DNA of 64,000 nt, taken from the NCBI RefSeq assembly GCF_016592435.1, contig NZ_AP014545.1:806001-870000 (forward strand). Reading direction: 5' to 3'. The stretch's first letter is position 1, and the number at the start of each line of letters is the position of its first letter. Shown here one piece after another: positions 35,955 through 44,205 of this stretch. Source of the DNA: Amphritea japonica ATCC BAA-1530 (GTDB lineage Bacteria > Pseudomonadota > Gammaproteobacteria > Pseudomonadales > Balneatricaceae). Below the pieces are notes generated by a model. That model had not been told where the DNA came from and made no database searches. It saw only the letters and a program-made list of their open reading frames with translations. The translations under genes were made by a program, and so were the position numbers.

Positions 35955-35973
35955 CCATAACTTAAGATTATGG
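35955..35973 (+). promoter_or_regulatory. LysR-type operator (T-N11-A dyad)
   Basis: The inverted repeat CCATAA-N7-TTATGG has a T at 35958 and an A at 35970, the T-N11-A core of LysR boxes. It lies about 70 bases upstream of the regulator gene and about 145 upstream of dctQ. Confidence 0.65.
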
Positions 35974-36117
35974 AGGTATCAATATTTTGAAATTGATTTT
36001 ATACCTGCGTTGAACAAATATTAAGGCTACCAGTGTGTAAAGGAATGAATCTCGTAAGAGATTATATGGTCCGGATGAGAGCCGCTGGAATAATAAGAAG
36101 TATCTGAGGAAACCCGA

Positions 36118-36591
36118 ATGAACAAGTTTGCCAGCTATCTGCTGACTGGACTGATATGTCTGGTAGCGGGTGGCCAGTTTGTCCAGGTAGTGACCCGCTA
36201 CGTTCTCGAAATCCCGGTAATGGGGTTAGAGGAAACGTTGCTCTACCCAACGATGTGGCTGTATATCCTCGGGGCGGTAAACGCCTCTCGTGAAAATACC
36301 CACATTCGTGCCAATGTGCTGGAGATCTTCCTGAAAACCAAGCGTCAGGTTGTGTCACTGGCCATTGTTGGTGAAGTACTGAGTCTGATTATCGGCTGCT
36401 GGCTGATGTACTGGGCCTGGGATTTTACTAAGTATTCCCTGCGGGTCTGGAAAGAGAGTCCGACCCTGTATATCCCCACTTTTTACGTAGATGTTGCTCT
36501 GCTCACCGGTATGGTTCTGATGATGATCTATACCGCGTGGCACCTGTGGAATCACATCCGCGACCTGACTACTGATAATAAGGAGCAATAA
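36118..36591 (+). CDS. TRAP transporter small membrane subunit (DctQ type)
   Basis: A 157-residue four-span protein typical of TRAP small subunits: first span LLTGLICLVAGGQFVQVV, then EIPVMGLEETLLYPTMWLYI, which is the family signature, and a C-terminal span. It pairs with the large subunit whose gene begins two bases downstream. Together they form a sodium-driven secondary importer fed by a periplasmic binding protein. A CTGAGGA box precedes the ATG. Confidence 0.9.
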   Translation: MNKFASYLLTGLICLVAGGQFVQVVTRYVLEIPVMGLEETLLYPTMWLYILGAVNASRENTHIRANVLEIFLKTKRQVVSLAIVGEVLSLIIGCWLMYWAWDFTKYSLRVWKESPTLYIPTFYVDVALLTGMVLMMIYTAWHLWNHIRDLTTDNKEQ

Positions 36592-36592
36592 G

Positions 36593-37891
36593 ATGGTTGA
36601 AATTGCACTGATTGCAGTGGCGGTTCTGGTCGTTTTGCTGACCCTGGGCCTGCCATTACCCTACTGTTTTGGCGGCGGCCTGATGGTGATGTATTTCCTC
36701 GGCGACGTGATAATGAAAGGCAATATGCTGTGGGGCTTCCAGCAGCTGGGTAATCCGGTACTGCTTGCGATCCCCTTGTTTGTACTGGCCGGCACCATTA
36801 TGAGTGTCAGCGGGATAGCCGCCAGTCTACTTAACTTCGTTAACATTTTTGTTGGTCATCTGCGTGGTGGTCTGGGTGTTGTTGCAACGATTAGTTGTGC
36901 GTTAATAGGTGCAATCTCCGGTTCCGGTCTGACCGGTGTGGCAGCGATCGGTCCTTTGTTGATTCCTGAAATGGAAAAACAGGGCTATCCCCGTGAATAC
37001 GCGACTGCTCTGATCGCTAACGCATCACTGCTAGGATTGTTGATTCCGCCAAGCGTAACCATGATTGTTTATGGTTGGGTGACGGATACTTCCATTCTGG
37101 CGTGTTTCCTGGCGACTTTAGGCCCTGGCTTGCTGATCATGCTGAACTTCTCGGTGGTCAACGTCTGGCTGGCGCGTAAGTTCCCACTTGTATTGGACGA
37201 GCGACCAAAAGGCAAAGAGTTTGTAGCTGAAGCGACTAGTCGTGGCTTTAAAGCGACCCCTGCACTGCTGATGCCGGTGATCATTCTGGGTGGTATCTAC
37301 GGCGGCATTATGACGCCGACTGAAGCAGCTGCGGTCGCGGTGATCTACGCATTGCCTGTTGGTTTCCTGATCTATAAAGGTCTGGATCTGAAAACCTTCC
37401 TGTTCGCAGGCAAGGAAGCGTCGACTGCGGTGGGTGCCATCATGCTGATGATTCTGTTCAGTATGATTCTGTCGCAGATGTTTGTGGTCGAGTCTGTGCC
37501 TCAGGCCTTGGTTGAAGCCATCTTCTCGATCACTGAAGATAAAGTGGTACTGCTAATTCTGATTAACGTGCTGCTGTTCCTGGTGGGCATGGTTGTTAAC
37601 GATGTTACCGCAATTATTCTGATCGCCCCTCTGCTTCTGCCGTTGATGGAAGCGATCGGTATCAGTCCAATTCAGTTCGCCGCGATCATGGGTGTGAATA
37701 CCGCTATGGGTGGAGTCACGCCGCCATACGCTTCAATCCTGTATCTCGGTGCCCGCATCGGTAAAGTTCAGGTCACTAAGGTGATTAAGCCTGCCATGCT
37801 ACTGATTATTACTGGCTACCTGCCGGTAGTGTTCCTGACATCGTTCTGGGATGACCTGTCGATGTACCTTCCGAACTACTTCGGTTACTGA
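36593..37891 (+). CDS. TRAP transporter large membrane subunit (DctM type)
   Basis: A 432-residue protein with about twelve spans. The conserved sequence ISCALIGAISGSGLTGVAAIGP and IANASLLGLLIPPSVTMIVYG, and the second repeat FLVGMVVNDVTAIILIAPLL with GVNTAMGGVTPPYAS, are the two pseudo-symmetric pore motifs of the family. Length is normal. It is followed by the binding-protein gene after 77 bases. Substrate is set by the binding protein and cannot be read from this subunit. Confidence 0.92.
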   Translation: MVEIALIAVAVLVVLLTLGLPLPYCFGGGLMVMYFLGDVIMKGNMLWGFQQLGNPVLLAIPLFVLAGTIMSVSGIAASLLNFVNIFVGHLRGGLGVVATISCALIGAISGSGLTGVAAIGPLLIPEMEKQGYPREYATALIANASLLGLLIPPSVTMIVYGWVTDTSILACFLATLGPGLLIMLNFSVVNVWLARKFPLVLDERPKGKEFVAEATSRGFKATPALLMPVIILGGIYGGIMTPTEAAAVAVIYALPVGFLIYKGLDLKTFLFAGKEASTAVGAIMLMILFSMILSQMFVVESVPQALVEAIFSITEDKVVLLILINVLLFLVGMVVNDVTAIILIAPLLLPLMEAIGISPIQFAAIMGVNTAMGGVTPPYASILYLGARIGKVQVTKVIKPAMLLIITGYLPVVFLTSFWDDLSMYLPNYFGY

Positions 37892-37968
37892 GACGAAGTC
37901 GGGTTCGATTACTTAAACGCATTAAGAAAAACCTATAGATAAAAAATCTAAAAAGAGAGGAATCTGTA

Positions 37969-38961
37969 ATGAAGAAAACGTTTCTAACAACTGCGGTATT
38001 GGCCAGCACTCTGGCTCTGACATCTATCGCTGAAGCGGCTGAATTGAAGATCAGTCATATCCGTCCACAGGGCGCAACTATCGATGTAGAACTGAAGGAA
38101 CTGTCTGCCGATATTGAAAAAGCCACTGGCGGTGATCTTTCTCTGAAGATTTTTGCGGCCAGCGCACTGGGTGATTACACCACAGTTCAGGAACGTATTT
38201 CCGTCGGTGCAATTGATATGGCGGTACAGCCTGCAGCCACTGCAGCATCCCGTAAGATGCAGATTTCAGCATTCCCGTATATCGCGGCAAACTGGGAGCA
38301 GGCGCAGTCTATCTATGGTCCGGGCGGAGCGATTAACCAGGCGATGAAAGAGTTGTATGCCAAGCAGGATATCGAAATGCTGGCAGCCTACCCGGTTTAC
38401 TTTGGCGGTGTCGCGCTGAACCGTGATGCAGTATCTCCGGGCAACCCTAGTGTTGATAAAGGTATCAAGGTACGTGTGCCGGGTATCAAGAGCTTCCAGC
38501 TGACTGCTGATGCACTGGGTTATATCAGTTCACCAATCCCGTTCTCTGAGGCATTCACTGCCGTACAGACCGGTGTTGTTGACGGTGTGATCGGTTCCGG
38601 TGCGGAAGGTTACTACGCCTCTTTCCGTGACGTAACTAAGACTTACATTCCGGTGAATACTCACTTTGAAGTCTGGTACATGATCATCAATAACGAGTCT
38701 ATGTCTGATCTGGATTCTGACGATCAGGTAGCGTTGCGTAAAGCAGCAGCTGACTTTGAGATACGTCGCTGGGCTAAAGCTGAATCTGACCAGGCGGCTA
38801 ACGAGAAGAAACTGGAAGCTTACGGTGCAACTATCGTTAAGCTGAGTGATGACCAGCTGGCAGCTGCGGCGAAGAAAGCCCGTGCTGAAGTATGGCCTCA
38901 GATTCTTGAAGATGTTGGCGCTGAATGGGGTCAGGGAATCCTGGATCAGATCGCAAACTAA
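37969..38961 (+). CDS. TRAP transporter periplasmic substrate-binding protein (DctP type)
   Basis: A 330-residue protein with signal peptide MKKTFLTTAVLASTLALT ending near AEA, then ELKISHIRPQGA. The family blocks are DLSLKIFAASALGDYTTVQE-type (about 55-72), and KVRVPGIKSFQLTADALG followed by PFSEAFTAVQTGVVDGVIG, which carry the residues that bind a carboxylate ligand. The gene has an AGAGAGG box. It is the last TRAP gene, with a strong hairpin (38983-39014) after its stop. Confidence 0.92.
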   Translation: MKKTFLTTAVLASTLALTSIAEAAELKISHIRPQGATIDVELKELSADIEKATGGDLSLKIFAASALGDYTTVQERISVGAIDMAVQPAATAASRKMQISAFPYIAANWEQAQSIYGPGGAINQAMKELYAKQDIEMLAAYPVYFGGVALNRDAVSPGNPSVDKGIKVRVPGIKSFQLTADALGYISSPIPFSEAFTAVQTGVVDGVIGSGAEGYYASFRDVTKTYIPVNTHFEVWYMIINNESMSDLDSDDQVALRKAAADFEIRRWAKAESDQAANEKKLEAYGATIVKLSDDQLAAAAKKARAEVWPQILEDVGAEWGQGILDQIAN

Positions 38962-38982
38962 TCGGCGTTATCTGCTTACCCC

Positions 38983-39014
38983 GGAGAGTTACAGGTTCAC
39001 GGCTGTAATTCTCC
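38983..39014 (+). terminator. Stem-loop after dctP (partial terminator or mRNA stabiliser)
   Basis: Twelve bases (GGAGAGTTACAG) pair with CTGTAATTCTCC apart from one G-T. The loop is GTTCACGG and the T run is poor. Typical of stems that protect highly expressed binding-protein mRNA. Confidence 0.65.
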
Positions 39015-39088
39015 TGCTTTTCTATCGAAAAGCCTTTGCTCCCGAGTGACTCTGACCTGAGGGTCTAAACACTCATTCGTGACTTTTC

Positions 39089-39247
39089 AGCCCGGTCCAG
39101 GCTTCTTTATGAAGGAGTGTGTCGGCCAGAACGAAAGCGAATCAACTCGATAAGAGTAGTTTTTGCGACATAGGTTTAGTTTCTGAATGGTTAAGCCTTT
39201 TTATAGGTTAAACCCTTTATAGCTGACTCCTGTGCCGGGCTTTTTTT
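39089..39247 (+). ncRNA. Candidate structured RNA upstream of the dehydrogenase genes
   Basis: A closing stem AGCCCGG (39089-39095) / CCGGGCT (39235-39241) is followed directly by a T7 run. Inside it, AGGAGT (39113-39118) pairs with ACTCCT (39226-39231), and TGTCG (39120-39124) with CGACA (39166-39170) around the hairpin ACTC / GAGT (39145-39157). GGTTTA (39173-39178) pairs with TAAACC (39209-39214), with alternative TTAA/AGG pairs inside. Multi-branched shape with competing helices just before a start codon looks like a riboswitch or attenuator. I match no named class. By-eye folding only. Confidence 0.42.
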
Positions 39248-39277
39248 ACCTCAAAAAAGATATCAACAGGTGAGGAT

Positions 39278-39619
39278 ATGTTCCGATCTGTTACAAAACA
39301 ACAAGACCCAAAGACTGAAGTACAGGTAACCATCAACGATTCCGTTGTTGTGGTCGCGCCGGGAACAACAGTCTGGGCAGCCATGGCGCTGGCAGGGGAA
39401 ACCGCTACCCGGGTCTCTCCGGTGAATCAGCAGGTGCGTTCCGCTTACTGTGCTATGGGCGTCTGCTTCGAATGTATGGTCGAGATTGATGGTATGCCCA
39501 ATCGGCAGGCCTGTCTGACCGAAGTCAGCGAAGGTATGCAAGTTAACCGTCAGGTGATTACCGAGGCGACTATCGCCGCTAACCCGCAGCTAGCTCACAC
39601 GGGGGCTGAAAATGACTGA
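39278..39619 (+). CDS. [2Fe-2S] small subunit of FAD dehydrogenase (HcnA/OoxA-like)
   Basis: A 113-residue ferredoxin-like subunit. The cluster ligands are in SAYCAMGVCFECMVEIDG with a last Cys in RQACLTEV (C-x4-C-x2-C ... C). Proteins of this size with this motif are the alpha subunits of HcnABC, opine oxidase and D-hydroxyproline dehydrogenase. It passes electrons from the FAD subunits to the chain. It overlaps the next gene by 8 bases and has an AGGTGAGG box. Confidence 0.82.
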   Translation: MFRSVTKQQDPKTEVQVTINDSVVVVAPGTTVWAAMALAGETATRVSPVNQQVRSAYCAMGVCFECMVEIDGMPNRQACLTEVSEGMQVNRQVITEATIAANPQLAHTGAEND

Positions 39620-41063
39620 ATTATTGGCTCCTGATGAGCCGGAAAACATTACGGATAGCTATGAAATCGCTATTATCGGCGCGGGTCCCGCAGGTATGTC
39701 AGCGGCTATTACCGCAAGCCAGGCTGGTGTTAGTGTCGTAGTGCTGGATGATAAGCCCCGTAGCGGTGGTCAGATCTACCGCAATGTCGATGCCAGTCCG
39801 TTGCCTGATGCTGAAGTACTGGGACCTGACTATACCAAGGGTGCCGAATTAACAGTCCAGTTTAGAGGTTGTAATGCCCGTCATATCAGTGGTGTTACCG
39901 TATGGCATGTAGGTGATAATGGCGAGATCCTTTTCTCTGATAATGGCACGACAAAAAGACTGACGGCACAGAAGATTATTGTGGCGACTGGTGCGATGGA
40001 ACGGCCTTTTCCCATTCCGGGCTGGCATCTCCCGGGTGTTATGTCCGCCGGTAGTGCGCAGGTCATGCTTAAGTCCGATGGGCTGGTGCGTGACGGGGCA
40101 ATATTTGCCGGTACCGGTCCGTTACTTTACCTCATTGTGGCGCAGTACCTGCGACTGGGGGTTAAGGTTAAAGCGTTGGTGGATACTACGCCGAAAGAGA
40201 ATTATCTGCACGTTATGACAGAGTTGACTGGGGCAGTGACCGCACCAGGAATGCTGATCAAAGGCGTTGGTTTACTGAATGAGATCCGCAAGTCGGGTAC
40301 AAATATCTATAGCTTTGCCAAAGACCTGAAGGTCACAGGAGATGAACAGACCGCAGGGCTGAGCTTCAACTGTGGCGGTAAAGAACACTCGCTGCCTGCC
40401 AGTTATGTTTTTCTTCATCAGGGTGTTATTCCCAACCTGAATATCACCCAGGCGCTTGGTTTAGAGCATGACTGGTGTCAACAGCAGTTGTGTTGGAAAC
40501 CAAAGATAAATCGCTGGGGCCAAAGTTCTAAATCGCACATCGCTGTCGCAGGCGATTCTGGCGGTATCATCGGTGCCGATTCAGCCGCGGCGATGGGTCG
40601 AGTCGTCACGCTTAATCAACTGGTGAATCTTGGGGTTACAAGTCGCTCATTGGCAGAAGCCGAAGCGGCTGATGATCTGCGATTCGTTGCCAGACAACAG
40701 CGTTTTAGACGCTTTATTGATCGTCTTTATCGTCCGCTTGATCAGCAGCGAATTCCAGAAGCCCCCAATACTGTAGTTTGTCGTTGCGAAGAACGTACGG
40801 TTGCTGACCTGAAAAAAGGTTTTGAATTAGGTGGTCGTGAACCTAATCAACTGAAGAGTCAGACCCGTTGCGGTATGGGGCCCTGTCAGGGGCGAATGTG
40901 TGGCCACACGGTTAGTGAACTATTGGCAAACTGGCGTAATGAGCCGGTTGCCGATGTTGGCTATTATCGTCTGCGATCACCTATGCGCTTAGTCACATTG
41001 CAGGAACTGAGTCAGTTTACTGATGTAACGCCTGAGGCAAAGAAGACTGAGGAGGCAAGCTGA
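39612..41063 (+). CDS. FAD/NAD-type subunit with BFD-like [2Fe-2S] domain (HcnB/OoxA-like)
   Basis: A 483-residue flavoprotein. The N-terminal FAD-binding motif is IIGAGPAGMSAAITASQAG (about residues 21-39), followed by LDDKPRSGGQIY, and a second nucleotide site lies around ATGAMERPFPIPGWHLPG. The C-terminal part (about 395-450) has VVCRCEERTVADL and CGMGPCQGRMCG, a BFD-like [2Fe-2S] domain. This architecture is that of the beta subunit in heterotrimeric amine or amino-acid dehydrogenases. It overlaps the next gene by one base (TGATG). Confidence 0.84.
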   Translation: MTELLAPDEPENITDSYEIAIIGAGPAGMSAAITASQAGVSVVVLDDKPRSGGQIYRNVDASPLPDAEVLGPDYTKGAELTVQFRGCNARHISGVTVWHVGDNGEILFSDNGTTKRLTAQKIIVATGAMERPFPIPGWHLPGVMSAGSAQVMLKSDGLVRDGAIFAGTGPLLYLIVAQYLRLGVKVKALVDTTPKENYLHVMTELTGAVTAPGMLIKGVGLLNEIRKSGTNIYSFAKDLKVTGDEQTAGLSFNCGGKEHSLPASYVFLHQGVIPNLNITQALGLEHDWCQQQLCWKPKINRWGQSSKSHIAVAGDSGGIIGADSAAAMGRVVTLNQLVNLGVTSRSLAEAEAADDLRFVARQQRFRRFIDRLYRPLDQQRIPEAPNTVVCRCEERTVADLKKGFELGGREPNQLKSQTRCGMGPCQGRMCGHTVSELLANWRNEPVADVGYYRLRSPMRLVTLQELSQFTDVTPEAKKTEEAS

Positions 41064-42205
41064 TGACTATTAATACAACCTCCCAAAAGTTAAGTTCAGA
41101 TGTTTTGGTGATCGGCGGCGGTATTCAGGGTGCTTCAACCGCCTATCATTTAGCGCAGCGCGGTGTGTCTGTAATTGTTGTAGAGAAAGATACAGTATCC
41201 CGCCATGCCTCAGGTGTGAACGCCGGCGGTGTTCGGCTGCTGGGTCGGAATATTGCGGAAGTTGAGTTAAGTAAAGCAGCAATGCAACGCTGGCAGCAGC
41301 TTGATGATGAGCTGGATGCGGATACCGGCTTTCGACGTCGAAGTCTGATCAATATAGCGGCAGATGAAAAAGACCTGGAAAGCTTGCGCGCTCGTGAACA
41401 ACAGATGCATAGCCTGGATTATTTTCATGAAGTAATGCTGAATCAGCAGGAGTTGCGTGAACGCTTGCCCCACGTGGCGGCCCATTGTGTTGGTGGCGTG
41501 GTATCTGAACAGGATGGCTATGCGATTCCGTTTCATTCAACTCAGGCTTTTCGTATCGCTGCGGAGCGTTTAGGTGCTTGCTTCTGCGAAGGTGAGCAGG
41601 TTGAACAGATCCGCAAGGTTGGTGACAGCTGGCTGGTGGACACGAAAACTCAGCAATATCAGGCCGAACATCTGGTCAATTGTGCCGGAGCCTGGGGTGA
41701 TATTATTTCGGTGATGATCGGTGATAACGTGCCTATGTCATATAGCGCGCCGATGCTGATGATCACTGCCCGGATGCCGCATTTTGCCGGTCCGGTGGTT
41801 GGTGCTGTTAGTCGCCCTTTGTCGTTCAAACAGTTTGAGAACGGTACGGTATTGATTGGTGGAGGAGCCAAAGGCTTTGCGGATCGGGCTAACAATATCA
41901 CCCGACTGGATTACAGTTTATTGGCTACTGGTGCGCAAAATGCCATTGAGTTTTTCCCGATTATGAAAACCGCTTGTATTAACCGTATGTGGTCCGGTCT
42001 GGAAGCCTACATGCCAGACAATCTACCTGTTCTGGGTAAGAGTATGCGTACTGATAAGGCTTATCATGCCTTTGCATTTTCTGCCCATGGTTTCCAGTTG
42101 GGTCCTGTGATTGGTGAAGTGATGGCTGACCTGATTACCAAAGGCGAAACCCGTTTTGATCTGGAACCGTTGCGGGTTAACAGGTATGAACGGAAAACCC
42201 TGTAA
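41063..42205 (+). CDS. FAD-dependent amino-acid dehydrogenase catalytic subunit (HcnC/DadA-like)
   Basis: A 380-residue DAO-superfamily flavoprotein. The N-terminal FAD motif is VLVIGGGIQGASTAYHLAQRG, followed by RHASGVNAGGVRLLGR, and the C-terminal block GLEAYMPDNLPVLGK with FSAHGFQLGPVIGEVMADLI is typical of D-amino-acid and sarcosine oxidases. It should oxidise an amine or amino acid to an imine. It is the third subunit of the set and is followed by a RidA gene, which fits enamine/imine product. Exact substrate unknown. Confidence 0.85.
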   Translation: MTINTTSQKLSSDVLVIGGGIQGASTAYHLAQRGVSVIVVEKDTVSRHASGVNAGGVRLLGRNIAEVELSKAAMQRWQQLDDELDADTGFRRRSLINIAADEKDLESLRAREQQMHSLDYFHEVMLNQQELRERLPHVAAHCVGGVVSEQDGYAIPFHSTQAFRIAAERLGACFCEGEQVEQIRKVGDSWLVDTKTQQYQAEHLVNCAGAWGDIISVMIGDNVPMSYSAPMLMITARMPHFAGPVVGAVSRPLSFKQFENGTVLIGGGAKGFADRANNITRLDYSLLATGAQNAIEFFPIMKTACINRMWSGLEAYMPDNLPVLGKSMRTDKAYHAFAFSAHGFQLGPVIGEVMADLITKGETRFDLEPLRVNRYERKTL

Positions 42206-42242
42206 GTTACTTTTGTCTATTAAATAATGAACGAGAAGCAAT

Positions 42243-42590
42243 ATGAATATTGAACGAATCGGTTCAACTGATCGCATGAGCAAAATTGTAAAACACAACG
42301 ACACTATCTATCTGTGTGGCCAGACAGCCAGTGCAGACGAGTGGGATACCGCAGAGCAGACTCGGCGATGTCTGGAGCAGGTTGAAGGTCTGTTGCTAGA
42401 AGCTGGATCTTCAACTGATAAGTTACTCTCTGTGACTATCTATGTCCGGGATATGAAGGACTTCGCGGCTATGAATGAAGTTTGGGATAACTGGATTGCT
42501 GATAAGCCAAAACCGGCCCGTGCCTGTGTTGAAGCTCACATGGCTCGTCCGAATGTCCTGGTAGAGCTGACGGTGATCGCTGCACAATAG
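42243..42590 (+). CDS. RidA/YjgF-family imine deaminase
   Basis: A 115-residue RidA protein. The signature ARACVEAHMARPNVLVEL near the C-terminus supplies the catalytic arginine region. RidA hydrolyses reactive enamine and imine intermediates to keto acids, protecting PLP enzymes. Its place directly behind an imine-generating dehydrogenase fits that job here. It starts 37 bases after the dehydrogenase gene and is the last gene of the operon. Confidence 0.88.
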   Translation: MNIERIGSTDRMSKIVKHNDTIYLCGQTASADEWDTAEQTRRCLEQVEGLLLEAGSSTDKLLSVTIYVRDMKDFAAMNEVWDNWIADKPKPARACVEAHMARPNVLVELTVIAAQ

Positions 42591-42689
42591 AAGTGAGTGG
42601 TTACTAAGTTATCCTTGATTGACCAGGAAAGTGAACAGCGATCTATGGGAGAGTTAATTCAGGATGGCCTAGTGGTAGGTTCTCTCGCA

Positions 42690-43451
42690 TTACTTCTGAA
42701 GGTAATTCAAAACCATTTTGGTAAAAACTGACGCTTTCTCGGCGTGTGGCCAGTGGCCTGCGCCCTGAATTAACCGGTAATCAGCTTTTGGAAATAGCGC
42801 TAGTATCGGGTTACGGTATTCGCTGGTGATGTAATCTGAATTTTCGCCTTTGATAAACAGAACCGGGTATTCAAATGCTGGGCCTGTTGGTGCTTTGCTG
42901 ATTTCATCGTAGCAGGCTTCTAAAACGGGGAGATTCATCCGCCAGGCAAAAGTCTTTTCTTCGGTACGGTAGAGGTTGGTCAGCAGGAACTGTCTTACAC
43001 TGAGCTCCTTTACATGCATACTTAGTTGCTTATCTGCGTCGCCTCTGGATTTTAGCTGGTTCAGGTCGACGGCGTTGAGGCCGGAAAATACTTCGTTGTG
43101 ATGGTTAGGGTACTGAACCGGAGCAATATCAACGATGATCAGTTTGTCGACTCGCTGAGGATTGTTCAGCGCCAGTTGCATGGCGACTTTACCGCCCATG
43201 GAATGCCCTAAAATATGGGCGCGGTCCAGATCATGCTGATTCATCAGTTCGATGATGTTGTCGGCCATTAGCGGGTAGCTGGTCTGGTCTGTATGGGGTG
43301 AGCGGCCATGGTTAGGCAGGTCAACTGCATAGACTGTGAAATGTTCTGCCAGTGCTTTGATCTGTCCGCTCCAGTTTGACTGGGTTCCGAACAGACCATG
43401 CATGATGATCAGAGGGGCACCGTTGCCGGAGATCTGTACATTGAGTTGCAT
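42690..43451 (-). CDS. Alpha/beta hydrolase (YbfF-like esterase)
   Basis: A 253-residue hydrolase. The oxyanion strand is LIIMHGLFGTQSNWSG (about residues 14-29), the nucleophile serine in AHILGHSMGGKVAMQLA (about residue 90), and the catalytic His in RLIQGAGHWPHAEK near the C-terminus. Similar to E. coli YbfF, a broad acyl esterase. The start at 43451 follows GGAGAG; a frame 33 bases longer has no support. It is downstream of the FKBP gene on the same strand beyond a terminator. Confidence 0.86.
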   Translation of the reverse strand: MQLNVQISGNGAPLIIMHGLFGTQSNWSGQIKALAEHFTVYAVDLPNHGRSPHTDQTSYPLMADNIIELMNQHDLDRAHILGHSMGGKVAMQLALNNPQRVDKLIIVDIAPVQYPNHHNEVFSGLNAVDLNQLKSRGDADKQLSMHVKELSVRQFLLTNLYRTEEKTFAWRMNLPVLEACYDEISKAPTGPAFEYPVLFIKGENSDYITSEYRNPILALFPKADYRLIQGAGHWPHAEKASVFTKMVLNYLQK

Positions 43452-43464
43452 AATTACTCTCCAT

Positions 43465-43500
43465 AAAAAAAGACCGGGGCGCAAGCGCTACCGGTCTTTA
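43465..43500 (-). terminator. Terminator of the FKBP gene
   Basis: AAAGACCGG / CCGGTCTTT with inner GCGC / GCGC and an AA loop, followed on the minus strand by Ts. It lies between the FKBP stop and the hydrolase start. Confidence 0.88.
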
Positions 43501-43528
43501 TTCAATCATATCAAACCAGGTGCAGTGC

Positions 43529-44155
43529 TTACAGAATGTCCAGCAGCTCTACATCAAATACCAGCGTAGCGAAAGGAGGGATGCCACCAGGTGAACCCTG
43601 CTCTCCGTATGCCAAATGATAAGGTACAGTCAGTTTCCATTTAGCGCCTTTAGTCATTAGCTGCAACGCTTCTGTCCAGCCTGCGATTACGCCGCCAACA
43701 GGGAACTCAGCTGGCTGGCCGCGCTCGTAAGAGCTATCGAAAACTTTACCGTCCGGGAATGTACCGTGATAGTGCGTGCGTACAGTCGATTCAGCTGTTG
43801 GGCTTTCGCCGCCTTCTTCACCAGCTGTGATGATTTCGTATTGCAGACCAGAATCGGTAACAATTACTTCTTCACGTTGAGCGTTCTTTTCCAGGAACAT
43901 CTCACCTTCAGCGGCAGCTTCTTTAGCCAGCTTTGCAGCTTGCTCCTGCATGCGTGCCTGGATCTCATTGAATGCAGCCTGGATCTTGTCGCCTTCGATG
44001 CTTAGTGCTTCGCCAGCGAAAGACTCTCTGATGCCAGTAACTACTGCTTCCAGCTCTACGCCTTCAAAGCTTTGAGTGGCCAGGTGATCGCCCATTTGAC
44101 GGCCGATACCGTAGCTGGCGATCTGTTCATTTGTTTCATATTTAATTTCAGACAT
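43529..44155 (-). CDS. fklB: FKBP-type peptidyl-prolyl cis-trans isomerase
   Basis: A 208-residue FKBP with an N-terminal dimerisation helix region (about 5-95) and a C-terminal FKBP domain (about 115-205). The binding-pocket residues appear in VRTHYHGTFPDGKVFDSS, FPVGGVIAGWTEALQLM and KLTVPYHLAYGEQGSP with the closing FATLVFDVELLDIL. No signal peptide is visible, so it is cytoplasmic, like FklB. Gene symbol is by overall similarity. It is followed by the terminator above. Confidence 0.85.
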   Translation of the reverse strand: MSEIKYETNEQIASYGIGRQMGDHLATQSFEGVELEAVVTGIRESFAGEALSIEGDKIQAAFNEIQARMQEQAAKLAKEAAAEGEMFLEKNAQREEVIVTDSGLQYEIITAGEEGGESPTAESTVRTHYHGTFPDGKVFDSSYERGQPAEFPVGGVIAGWTEALQLMTKGAKWKLTVPYHLAYGEQGSPGGIPPFATLVFDVELLDIL

Positions 44156-44205
44156 GATTACTCTGTCGATTCGGTTTTAAGAACGGCGAAGCCTACCATA
44201 TTCAG

